From assembly GCF_037975245.1 (NCBI RefSeq), contig NC_092564.1, positions 12,114,484-12,178,483 of the forward strand: a stretch of 64,000 nt of DNA. Direction: 5' to 3'. The stretch comes from Apostichopus japonicus (taxonomy: Eukaryota; Echinodermata; Holothuroidea; Aspidochirotida; Stichopodidae). The notes beneath the pieces were generated by a model. It worked only from the letters and a program-made list of their open reading frames with translations, did no database searches and was not told where the DNA came from. Shown one piece after another: positions 35,204-47,800 of this stretch (the stretch's first letter is position 1; each line of letters begins with the position of its first letter). Position numbers and translations under genes: made by a program.

Positions 35204-38200
35204 GTGTATTATATATGTATATACTACGGTCACCTCGTCCCTATCACGTTAGTTTAACAGACTGCCTCGATTTCACATACGTAATGAAAATGTTAAAGAA
35301 AGACCAAACACATACAAAAATTCTCACACAACTAACCTGCCGTCTACGACCAAAACACATTAAGATCTATTTAACTAACTTGCAGTTTATATTTAGTGTT
35401 ATATCTGTCGACCCCCACCTGTACAAGGATACTTATTTGAGACTAAAAGATATATACTTGTGCAGTCACGTTACTACCCCAAACGTGGAAATCCACCATT
35501 CTTTAAGTTTTTTCACCCACTTACCGTATACTACTGACAAGTGTCAACCGTCACCCAACCGTCACCCCCCCCCCCCACCTCCCTCATATCTGTACACCAC
35601 CCTTGCGATGATATATAGTGTAACCTGTCGTTATGACCCATCTAGCAAATACATACACGATACATGAACTGAAGAAGGCTTTTCTTTCCTTTGAAGGAAG
35701 AGGATTCTTACAAAAATGTTTGAATATTCAGTGAATTGAACACAGCTCGTGGATAGATTGACTGTTAACTAAATATTTTCAGTTAGTTTCCGGTTTTGAT
35801 TTCAAATGGAAAACAAGGGGAAAATATGGACACCTTTCGCTGAACATACATATTTCTAGAGGATATCACAGACAAACCCACACAATTTATTTCCTTTGAG
35901 GAGTCGAGAGTTTACCATGCACCGAAAACACTTCTTTTTCTCTTATTATTCAATTTACACAGACACAGACAGAAGTAAAACCATATTCACTGACACTGAC
36001 ACTTTACAATAACGAACCTAAAACATTAAATGAATTTACGGAGGGCGTATTGTGCATAACAAAATGAAAAACACTTCCACAAGACAAATTCACCATTAAT
36101 TTCAAGTAGCTAAAGGGCAATTGTTGGTTGTGCCACAAGCATATCTGATGTCAATATTTTCATAGCAACATACATGTTATCAGATCACAAGAGCACCCTA
36201 GTCACCTGTTCCTATGCCCATTCGGCCATTCCCTTCCGAGCACATTCCCCATTGTAGATATTTATGTATCCCCGATCTCCACATACAATCACTATGAGGT
36301 TACCACACAAGCCATCTCATGTAGGGCCACCCAAAAATTCAAAGCATGTGTCTTTATTTTGATTCTCTCAACAACAACAAAATTAATAAAAATTTAGTAT
36401 CATGAAAGACAGCAGTGTTGCTGCTTCATTAGATCTCATACTCCAAACAGATGCTATTTGAACACCTTCACTGGACCCCCCCCTGCACCCCTATCAATTT
36501 TGTCCCCTTCCCCTTTTCCCCTTTTCCCCTAGCACAGTACCATGAAATTGACACATGGGTTAGGCAGGATGACATTCTCTGAAGTTATCACTCATCATCA
36601 TTATTAATTTTTATCTTTCTTGGCTTGGTTGTTAAAGAGGATGAAATAAACTACTGATAAACTACTGATAACTATTCTCAAAATCCGGAGGATTGGAGGT
36701 GATTTAAAGGCATTTGAAAAAAGAGAGTTCCAGGATGAAACAAGATGATTATGCAGAAGGGAGAACTAGCAGATGAATTTGGGCAGTATTATGTATTAAC
36801 TTACACCACTTCTATCACAAAATGTAAATTGTTACGGTGGGTAACTTTATAAGGGACATGATATTCCATTTTCAGCTATCTCATGGTAGGTACTGTAAGA
36901 CATGTCAGTTGAGGACTCGTGTCTATACTTTAGCGACAAAGTGACTAATTACGTGTGTTAGCCAATGGATCATTCAACTGTGGTACGACACCTATAAAAC
37001 CCTACACCTACTGAAGAATGCACGATCCCCAGCCCCCTCCTGCCCTCCGTACCCCTCCATGCGTATATGCACAACAATCAACTATCCCACCACCTTTCAT
37101 TTTTTTAAATTACAATCAAGCACTGTGCCCGCTCATATATTCATTGACGTTCTTCAATGTTCATTATTATCTTGCTTACAAAGAAGAAACAAAAGCAAAT
37201 TTCATAAAAAATTTCAACACATGAAAAAAGCAAATGACTACTGTCATACAATGGCTCAAAAAAAACAATCTTGCAGGATAATTCCCATGTCTGCATAATG
37301 ATAACTGAAAAGAGCGAACAAAGTTAAAAATAATTGCAAGAATTTAATTCAAAAAAGAGAAAATACAGACCTAGGCAAAGTAACCCCTTTATGCCCAACG
37401 ATACACCTTTACGCAAGCTCACCTTTGACCCCTGACCCTTATGACAGGATATAAGCTATCCTGCATCACACAGCATAGCCGCATGGCTCTTGAATGGAAT
37501 ACAGCAGAAAATGACCATTGAAGGGGCGGGTGGGTGGGGTAAAGGATAAACCACAATGGTCCACAAACTTTTGTGAGTGTCAACATACTTGAAAATCCAT
37601 TTCTGAGGAGGGGGAAGGGATGGTTTGGGGGTGGGGTGGAGAAGCATGGAGGTGGGGAGAACAGAAGACATCAATAAGCTTTGCTGTTTTGGTCTTTTTG
37701 CTCTTCGGTTAGTTTGCTATCATCATTGTAGTTGCTTCCTTCCTCAATAGCGTTGTCACAGATGATAATAATATTTTGACTCCAATTATGAATTGGTTGG
37801 TTTTTTCCATCACTTTCCTTCCAACATATTTGAGATTAACTCAAAATATGTGGGTTAAAATCTCTAAAACACCTTCACTCAAAGTACTTGGAATGAAGAA
37901 GAAGAAGATGAAGATGAAGGAGAATAAAAACAAATGCAGACAATTAACTACCTAGAATGTGCACCAATGTGCAACCAATGCATATAAACCAAACATACAA
38001 TAACACCTACAGTACTACAGCAGCTTGAAGTGAGCCATGAGAAATTACACATGGTTGTTAACTAAACTAACAACTTTTGAGAGAAAATACTTCATATTTC
38101 ATCTTGGTTTCACTTCAATTGATTGTTAGCTAATAATTGGCCTCTAGAGAGGAGATGCTGCATCTATGGCAACTAGTCTGCTATCATTTTTCTCTAAGAT

Positions 38201-38266
38201 AGATTTTGTTGTTTTGATATTAAGATTTTGGTTGGTGAGAGACTTTTTGGGAATATTCCTGTAATG

Positions 38267-38272
38267 TTTATT
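38267..38272 (-). promoter_or_regulatory. Candidate polyadenylation hexamer for STT3B
   Basis: TTTATT on the plus strand is AATAAA in the gene's direction, about 490 bp past the stop codon. Other AT-rich hexamers exist, so it is only a candidate. Confidence 0.35.
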
Positions 38273-38760
38273 AAGTTTGTAGAGATCAAACTACCGGTGG
38301 TTAAAGTCATCTTGTAGGACTTACTTTGAAATATTCTTAGTTTCATAAAAGTACAATGCCAAAATGCTGGTATCTCAGGAACAAGATACTCTACAAAATT
38401 CTCAACGGAAAGATGGAAATCCTTAGGTAACAAATACGGATACACCCAAATATGCAATCATAGAATACTTCTCCGGACCCAAAGCCCGCAAACCTGGGTG
38501 AAGGCTAGGTTAATGGATTACTCCCTAGGGGTACATTAAATAACCCTCACATTGGTCATATAACAGGTACAAAACCAAGCCCCCCAAAAAATAAAAACAA
38601 TCTACACACATGTCAAAAAGTCATAGGATTTCTGCAACTGCTGCAGAGGTCAAAGGTCATGTATCATTTCAGCCCAATAGAAGTACAAAAATCAGAGATA
38701 TGTATATAACTTGTTCCCGGTTATTCTGTAAGCTAACGGCTAATAGCTGGCTGGTCTCAA

Positions 38761-38853
38761 TTATGATGACTTCTTCTTTGTGGTCTTTTGCTTACGCAGT
38801 CCTTTTTTTATTGTAGGTTTATTCTTGATTTGACCTCTCCTCTTCTTGCTTGT
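38761..38853 (-). CDS. STT3B: STT3B last coding exon (basic C-terminal tail)
   Basis: 93 bases after CCAACAG|ACA, phase 0, encoding 30 residues: [18 protein letters not shown], then [12 protein letters not shown] and TAA. The RRG-IKNK-KKG pattern matches the basic cytosol-facing end of vertebrate STT3B. It sits 10.95 kb from the preceding exon. An AATAAA (complement of 38267-38272) lies about 490 bp downstream and is a plausible polyadenylation signal. Confidence 0.85.
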   Translation of the reverse strand, partial: TSKKRRGQIKNKPTIKKGLRKQKTTKKKSS

Positions 38854-41800
38854 CTGTTGGTGAAAAAGAAAAAGAAAAAAACAGTTTGAAATTCTTCTCA
38901 ATTACATTACACTGAGAGAATTCTACTCCAATTGTCTTCAGGAAGTATTAAACCAATGGGATTAAGGTAGGACAATTGTTGATCATAACTCACCCAACCA
39001 ATACCAAGTTGCTATCTCTATTTTACTGAGAGAATTCTACTCCAATTGTCTTCAGGAAGTATTCGACCAATGGGATTAAGGTAGGACGTTTGTTGATCAT
39101 AACTCACGCAACCAATTCCAAGGTGCTATCTCTATTTTACTGAGAGAATTCAACTCCAATTGTCTTCAGGAAGTATTCAACCAATGGGATAAAGGTAGGC
39201 CGTTTGTTGATCATAACGCACCCAACCAATACCAAGTTGCCATCTCTATTTTACTGAGAGAATTCTACTCCAATTGTCTTCATGAAGTATTCAACCAATG
39301 GGATTAAGGTAGGACGTTTGTTGATCATAATGCACCCAACCAATACCAAGGTGCTATCTCTATTTAACTAAGAGAATTCTACTCCAATTGTCTTCAGGAA
39401 GTATTAAACCAATGGGATTAAGGTAGGACGTTTGTTGATCATAACTCACGCAACCAATTCCAAGGTGCTATCTCTATTTTACTGAGAGAATTCAACTCCA
39501 ATTGTCTTCAGGAAGTATTCAACCAATGGGATAAAGGTAGGCCGTTTGTTGATCATAACGCACCCAACCAATACCAAGTTGCCATCTCTATTTTACTGAG
39601 AGAATTCTACTCCAATTGTCTTCATGAAGTATTCAACCAATGGGATTAAGGTAGGACGTTTGTTGATCATAATGCACCCAACCAATACCAAGGTGCTATC
39701 TCTATTTAACTAAGAGAATTCTACTCCAATTGTCTTCAGGAAGTATTAAACCAATGGGATTAAGGTAGGACGTTTGTTGATCATAATGCACCCAACCAAT
39801 ACCAAGGTGCTATCTCTATTTAACTAAGAGAATTCTACTCCAATTGTCTTCAGGAAGTATTAAACCAATGGGATTAAGGTAGGACGTTTGTTGATCATAA
39901 TGCACCCAACCAATTCCAAGGTGCTATCTCTATTTTACTGAGAGAATTCTACTCCAATTGTCTTCAGGAAGTATTCGACCAATGGGATTAAGGTAAGCTG
40001 AACCATAACACACCCAACCAACACCAAGGTGCTATCTCTATTTTACTAAGAGAATTCTACTCCAATTGTGTTCAGAATGTATTCAACCAATGGGATTCAG
40101 GTAGGCCATGGATCATAATTCACCCAACCAATACCAAGGTGCCATCTCTATTTAACTGAGAGAATTCTACTCCCATTGTCTTCAGGAAGTATTCAACCAA
40201 TGGGATTAAGGTAAGCTGTTGATCATAACGCACCATATCAAATACCAAGGTGCTTTCTCTATTAAGGTAGGCCATTGATCATATTGCACCCAACCAATAC
40301 CAAGGTGCTATCTCTATTTTACTGAGCGAATTCTACTCCAATTGTCTTCAATGGGATTAAGGTAAGCTATTGATAGTACGCACCCAACTAATACCAAGGT
40401 GCTACCATTAAAGGAATTGTCTGGTGGAAGATTTTGATACATTGTCCTTGTAGTTATTATTTTTCTCTTTCTAACCATGTAAAAATTGTCCCCATTCGAC
40501 GTTTTCTTCTTGTAGAAATCTGGTTTTCAAATTCACCAGTTTCTCACCAAAAGTACCGTTTGTTCGAACGCTTCAATATGGTGATTGACGTAGTGCTTGC
40601 AGATAGGCAGAACAGGCGACTTGAAGTTAGCACTCCCAATTCCGCAGCAAATAAACTCACGTGTAAGCACATTGGATTGCCTCATATATATAACGTACAT
40701 ACTCGCGAACGTATATACTACGATGCTCAGTTGGTGTAGGCCTACTTGTATAGCGTTACACACAGTACACTCACACTCAAACCACAGTTCATTAACTGTT
40801 CTTCGAAATCGCTTAAATAAAATTCACGGATCAAATTAACAGTAAAAGGAAACTTGTAAAGTATTCGTTCAACCGAAAGATGAAACTTGGCGGAATCGAT
40901 GTCATCGCAGAACTGTCCGATTGTAAACGTTCGAGTACCCTATACACGCGAACATTCTTCGCGCTGGAGCTGGATTACCGCGATGTATAAACAACGAAGA
41001 GCCTGCTGTTAAAACTTATCTTGTGTTACACAAAGACCACGAAACCACCGATCTACTACATATATGGCGGCTTAAGGATATTTTTAAATGATATCTAATT
41101 TATAAGAAATTTCACCGGAAATTATTGAAGAAATTGATCGAATCGTTGTCAGTGCAGAATGTAGCACTGAGAAGCTTAGGCTTCGCAGAACTGTCCGATT
41201 GTCAACGTTTGAGTATAGCCTACATGCGAACATTTTTCGCGTTGGAGCTGGATAGCGCGATGTATAGCCTGAACAACTCAGAGTCTGCTGTTAAAATTTA
41301 CATTGTGTTACACAAAGACCACGGAACCACCGATCAAGTACATGGCGGCTTAAGGAGTTTTTGAAAACATATCTAATTTTTAAGAAATTTCACCGGAAAT
41401 TAAGGAAGAAATTTATCTGTATACAAACGCTGTTTTTGTTGTGATTACCGTATAGGTACTGTGCGGAGGGTGGGTTATGACGCAATCTGCTATGGCAGAG
41501 CTGACGTCACGTATTGTACTGTTCAAATCATATTTGAAATGTCTATCCATAACGATTAAAAAATCGTTTCTCTGTCAAACGCAACATTAGCGTTCTCATA
41601 CTTTGACAACATGTTTGGAAAATTATTTACTATTTTTTAAGGTAACTTCTTTGGGCCACCAGACAATCCTTTTAAGGTAAGCCGCTGATCATAACACACT
41701 AGTTGCAAGGTGCTATCTCTATTTACACAAATGCTGACAATTTTAACCGATAAACTGGACTTGAAAAAGCAAGGACTAAGGTAAATGACTTATTTGTAGT

Positions 41801-44800
41801 TGATGCTAACAGGCAGTATGACAGAAGACAAGATCCTGTAACCAATATGTCTTAACAACCATTTATGACAACCAATTATTGTAATTATTGCAAATAAAGA
41901 GTGAAAAACTGACTGGGGAACAAGCAAAGAAACCTCCAGCTAGAACAGAATTTGAACCAGTGACCTACTAAGTCAGAACTGGCACCCCTCCCCTCACTCC
42001 CCCCCCTCGGGCAAAGACGTAGCGAGATATAGGGCTGGATAGATCAGTTGGTAAAGCATAGGGCTTGTAAACCCATTCTAGCCAAAAGTGTTTAGGTTTT
42101 TCAAAGAATCAAAGATTGTGTCTGCTTGATGAAGGTGAAAAGCTTCAAAATGCAGGATGTGGACAATGGATTGTGGGCAAGCAAAAGTGTTATGAGTGCG
42201 TTTTGATGATGGGGAGATCTTTGACAGTTACAAATTCCCGAAAATCAAACTTAAAACCCCTCCCTCCCTCCCCCTCCCTCCCCTACATAAATACCATCCT
42301 CATAACAGGCTTTATTCATGCTGTTTATCTTAAACTCCTTAGATATTTCCTGGCAAGGTTATTGTACAAGAAGTCAGGTCTTGTGTTAAGACCCAATATT
42401 TAACCAAGGGAGGGGCAGCTGTCACAGTCATAGTTAGGTAGAGTGCACAAGCTACCAGCAACCAAACTGATTTCTTCAGACACGGTGTAAATGTGTAACC
42501 ACTTAATAAATAGTTCTGCAGTGCCTTGAATACATAATGATCACTATTTTTATATGCTATTGTAATGCAGGCATCTTTTCAGTATAACAAGGAAGGAAGC
42601 TTATTACAATTTACAGGCTCTTTTTTTTCCTTACATGTGGTAAAATTTTTCACAGACCTCCTTATTTTTTTATGGCAAGACAACCCAACACATCTTGCGT
42701 TATGTTTGCTCAGACTTTATTAGCATTAAAACAGTCAATAGAAGTCTGTTGGTTTTTTTTCCAGCGGTTTCTTTACTGTTCTGTTTGCTTAATACTGAGT
42801 GTTTCCAATATCAACAGACCAGGTCAATGGTACCATGCCCTTGGGTCATGACTGTGCTTTAAGAAAAGAGTGTTATAGAAAACAACAGTTGAAGAAAGTT
42901 AAAAAAAAAAGACTGTTTGTGTTTAAAATGAGTGATGGATGTGGCCACTGCAAAGGAAAGTCAAACACTTTTTCTACGGCTGTGTTTATGAGAACTAACA
43001 CAAACTGATTCTTCAAATCAACCATAATTTTCACTAGATAGACAGCTCATGGGACTATGTGGCTTGAAATATTATGATAAAAGTGAATAAAATGAAAAAC
43101 TTTTTCATGGTTTAAATGCAACTTCAATTTAGCATATTTGGTGACACCCACAAAAGGGCCCTCTTGTTAAAACCTGTGTGCTGTATGTGTGGTCTAAACT
43201 GAATGTCCAAAGACTATTGGGAGCGACCCAAAAGTAGGTTGCCAACAATTGTGGGGTTGTTCCCAAGATTTTTCCAGATATCAAAAATGTTCATCCACAA
43301 AATTAGAAGATTGGAGATCGGTTATTGAATGATGTTTATCTGAACATCAAGTCCATAGTCGCAGATGACTTTCATGCAGCATACCGAGTACTGATTCTAA
43401 GGGATGGGGCTGTCGCTCAGTCCACAGGGGAAGATCCTGGGGTTGAGGGCCGAAAAGTTAGCAGACCGCTGGGCTAAGCTGCAGATCCTTTCATGAAATT
43501 GATATATCCAGTATCTATGGTGGACGTTACAGTATCTGTATGGTGAATTGCTAAGCGATCCTTTGAGTTAAAGGCATTGAAGACTCGCCCCAAACCACGT
43601 GCGGCCATCTGAAAAAGTTAACTTTCTGTTGCTTGCAAGTGACATTTTGTTTGTGTCGCTACAAAATGCAGACAGTAATGAAACGTGATACCTTGTTATC
43701 TTTAGCTGGACCTGAGATGTCCATCGCTGTATCGTTTATACACTGTGTTGTGGGTATTGACCGCAGCTGTATGTACACTAGTGTCTAATTACCGATGGTA
43801 GCAAGCTGTTTGTGTGTATTTTCTGGGATCGATGGTGGTGTCCAACACTTCTGTTACACCTCATTCGAAACGAGGTCAGATTACCGGCATTAGACGTTTC
43901 TTTTTGCGCGAGTCCTTACACCCTTTAAGTAAAGGACTAATGATCCTTTTCGTAACTCATGTCGTACAGGATCCTTCCATGGGTCTAATATGTTATTGTG
44001 CAGCATACATAGTGCAGACTAATACATACCCTGCTCCTTCTATTTAAACATATATCCAAACTTCCTAGTACCTGTTTGCCTCTTTTGTTAACTATGTCCG
44101 TGTTTACAAGATGTCAATACACCCATGACTTTGCTAAAGGTGAAACCCTGTCAAACTGGTCACATCTGGAATGTCCTCAGAGTGTTTGTTATTTAAAAGC
44201 AGACCTATTCGTCTTTCTTTGCCTTACAAATTTGTTTTAACCAACATAACAAGGGATACGGTATTTGCACTTAAGGCTGCCACATGAGGCATATATTGTG
44301 AAGGGTGTGGTGGTGGTGATGACTAAACAGTTTTATCTATTTTACAGAACCATTGACAAAGGATGATTCTCAGTTCTAATTATTCCGATTGCGAAATCGA
44401 GGAAACATTTCAAAGTAGTAAAATCAAGTTCAGGACGAGTGGTTGTTATTTATGGGCAAGCCCTCATTTTATGGTGCAATATAAATGCTCTGCGGCATAT
44501 TTTACTTTGCAATTCACACGGAAATGATTCGTCAAAAACCTACTGCTGTAAAAAAACATCATAAAGGCAGAATTTTGCTCATTCAACACAACACTAAGAG
44601 GCCCTTCACTTTTAGTTAAGACTGTTTGAAAGCAGCAAAAAAACATTTGCTAAAAAAAAAAACCTTCATTATACCTGGAAATTCACAGCACAAGTTGCCA
44701 ATGTGGCAATGGTTTATGTTCTTTGAAAGCTTCACTCTATGGATGCTATTTGCTGGGTCCTTGAAGGGTGATACCACTGGAATTTATTGACATTTATTGA

Positions 44801-47800
44801 GTTCAAGGCAAACATGCATTTTTTTAATCTTGTTTTACTGGATATCATCTACCAGTTTGATTTCATTTCTAGCCAAAATTTCTTGGCAATGTTTCAAATT
44901 GGTTTATATCCTGGTTTGTTTTACTTTGTCCCATTTGCTTATATTGTTACATAAAAAGCTAATTTTCTCTTTGAATCCCTTCCTTAATTGCATCATGAAA
45001 TTTGAAGTAGGGGAGGAGCTGTTGAGGGAGGGGGAGGGGGTGCAAGGTACTCTGGCTACTGTTCAGCATTCTTCAAAATTATTTGTTATCTTTGCCATAA
45101 AAAGTGCAGCCTTGGTGAACTTTTCACTTCAAAGATGTAGAATAATCTAGCAAGACTTTTCTGAAACCTACTCAACCATTCAATGAAAGACAAGGTACAA
45201 ACTTTGTGCCAGGAACGATGGAAAATAAAATTAAACAGGTTGCAGACGAAAATGGCCTACAAGATTATGGTAAATGTGTTGGACACAAAATATTCTTTAT
45301 TTTGCACAGAACAGTGTATAACTCTCTAATAAACTTCTTCCGAGTAACACCACTGAGGAGTATAGTGCAATAGGTCAATCTTTTGGTCATTGGCATTTAT
45401 GTGATCCTACACTCTATACAGTGATGGAAGTACACTAACGTGTTAGGGAACACACATACTACTGTAAATCTGTGATCCTACACTCTACACAGTAATGTAA
45501 GTACACTATGATCTGTGATCCTACACTCTGTACAGTGATGTATGTACACTAACGTGTTAGGGAACACACATACTACTGTAAATCTGTGATCCTACACTCT
45601 ACACAGTAATGTAAGTACACTATGATCTGTGATCCTACACTCTGTACAGTGATGTATGTACACTAACGTGTTAGGGAACACACATACTACTGTAAATCTG
45701 TGATCCTACACTCTACACAGTAATGTAAGTACACTATGATCTGTGATCCTACACTCTGTACAGTAATGTAAGTACACTATGATCTGTGATCCTATGATCT
45801 GTGATCCTACACTCTGTACAGTGATGTATGTACACTAACAATTTTACAAACTGCTTGCGTTCTGCGGTCACAAAAACACACACTCACAACTAGGGCTGTG
45901 CAAAGCATAAAAATCAATTTTGTGAATGCATATCTTTCTTTCTTCTAATAAAACCACAACTTCTCAAAATAACCATATTTTTCACTCCTTTTTACAGATG
46001 ATTGAATTTGTTCGAAAACAAATAAATCATAACAATCAATGCAAAGTACAGAGTTAATAACACTCCCATTACAAAGCTCTTTATGCTGAAAAGAGTCAAT
46101 GCACTTCCAAATTTCCTGTTATTTGTTTGGCTAATAGTCCCTTACCATTGTCTACAAACATTCTTGCATCTATAGTGTTAAATGACCATAAAGTATGTTG
46201 TTTACAAGCAACTACCTGTAAGGTTACTGTCCCCTGTGTAGAGATAGCAGAATTTGTGCTATAGGCTATCATGTGTGTGCACTCAAATACATAGGCGTAC
46301 GAGGCGGGGGGGCAGGGGGGCAGACTGCCCCCCCAAATTTTCAGAGGACAAGAAATTCGGGCAAAAGTCCTGAAAAATTCGGGCAGCCTAAGAGGAGAAA
46401 AAATATATATATATATATATATTTTTTCTCCTCTTAGGCTGCCCGAATTTTTTCAGGACTTTTGCCCGAATTTCTTGTCCTCTGAATTATATATATATAT
46501 ATATATAAATATGTAGTAGCTTGCCCGAATCTTTTTCAAATTTTTGCCCGACAATTCCATGATTTTCTTTATTTAGCATCATGATGCCCGAATATTTCCG
46601 TGTAACACCACCGTAAGCGCAGTTCATCTGGGCTACCACGCTTTTTGCACGATCATTTTTTTTCCTAACTAGTCAATTGTATACCTGGACCAAGGGCAGC
46701 GGAACCGGGGGCACAGGGGGCACGTGCCCCCCCCCCACTTTTCCTCAGGTTAAAAATGTGCCATTTTTCTGCATAAAAATTGAGGTGCCTCAAGTTAGCA
46801 AGAGGCCAGGGAACTAGAATGAACACTCGGGAAGGGCCGTTTCCGGCCATCTGAGGGGTTTGTTAAACCAAAAATTTTCTAGTACGCTCCGCAACCGATG
46901 GTGGCGCTCCGCTCAGATAGTCGTGCATACAACTTTGCAAATCCTGGCTAGGCCCGTGACTTTTAATGAATTTCTGTGGGTCAAACTCAAAGCTATTTCG
47001 AATGGAAAAAATTTGTTTTAGATATAAACAAGAAAAAAACTCTAATTCGGAAGATTCCTACATTAGCAACTAGCAAGATATCACCTCATTTTGTCTCAAA
47101 AGAAAACTTGTTCCTTGTTTCCCAATTTGCGCATTGGATATTGCAGTGCTAGTATGAATATTTTCCTTTGGGGGGGGGGGGGCATTGATGGAGTGATGTG
47201 TATACACAAATAAGATAATACAATAAGAGTTATAAAGGGTACTAAATATCAAGCTGCATCAGTCCAATCAAATTTCTGCAATGTGCCCTTTGATGTCGGT
47301 GCCCCCAAGATTAAAAGTGCTTCCGCCGCCCTTGCCTGGACATCTCCGACATGAGTGTATATAAGAAACATTTTCTTTTTCATGGATGGTGGGGGGGGTG
47401 CCTACAAGCCTAGAGGTACAGGTTTATCATATTCTTTGTTATATTTTATACTTTTTTGTGAGACAAACTGCAGTCTCACCCGACACAGCGACATTATCCC
47501 GCCTACGTGTCGTTGAACAATGTATGTTTTTCTGGAGGTAGCTGAGTACTGTGTTAATATAATAAATAAGGTAACTAAATAGGAGCTTAAAAAATATACT
47601 GTCCCATTTTTCCCCTTCAAAGTGATGTTACCATTTTTTCTTCTTCTAATATACCAAATTTTTGGGGAAGTGTAAATTTCTAAAACGTGAGATTATAAAA
47701 TAAAGAATGTTTAGATGCAACTTGCAAGGTCTCAGAAGTGCCGTTTCCGGCAATCTGAGAGGCATTGTGTGCCAAAAATTTTCTTGTACGCTACGCGCCA

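Larger units (their letters stand above)
34585..38760. other. No gene recognised
   Basis: About 4 kb of AT-rich DNA with TA arrays (35096-35202), C runs (35567-35580) and low-complexity GAAGAAGAAGATGAAG near 37898. Includes the presumed STT3B 3' untranslated region from 38760 downwards. Confidence 0.5.

Noticed and set aside
35200..35667. 155-residue plus-strand open frame
   Set aside because: Begins in a TA array, ends in a C-run, and has no recognisable domain or splice context.
38911..40407. CRISPR-like array
   Set aside because: Units are contiguous 114-bp repeats with no unique spacers, in a eukaryotic intron.
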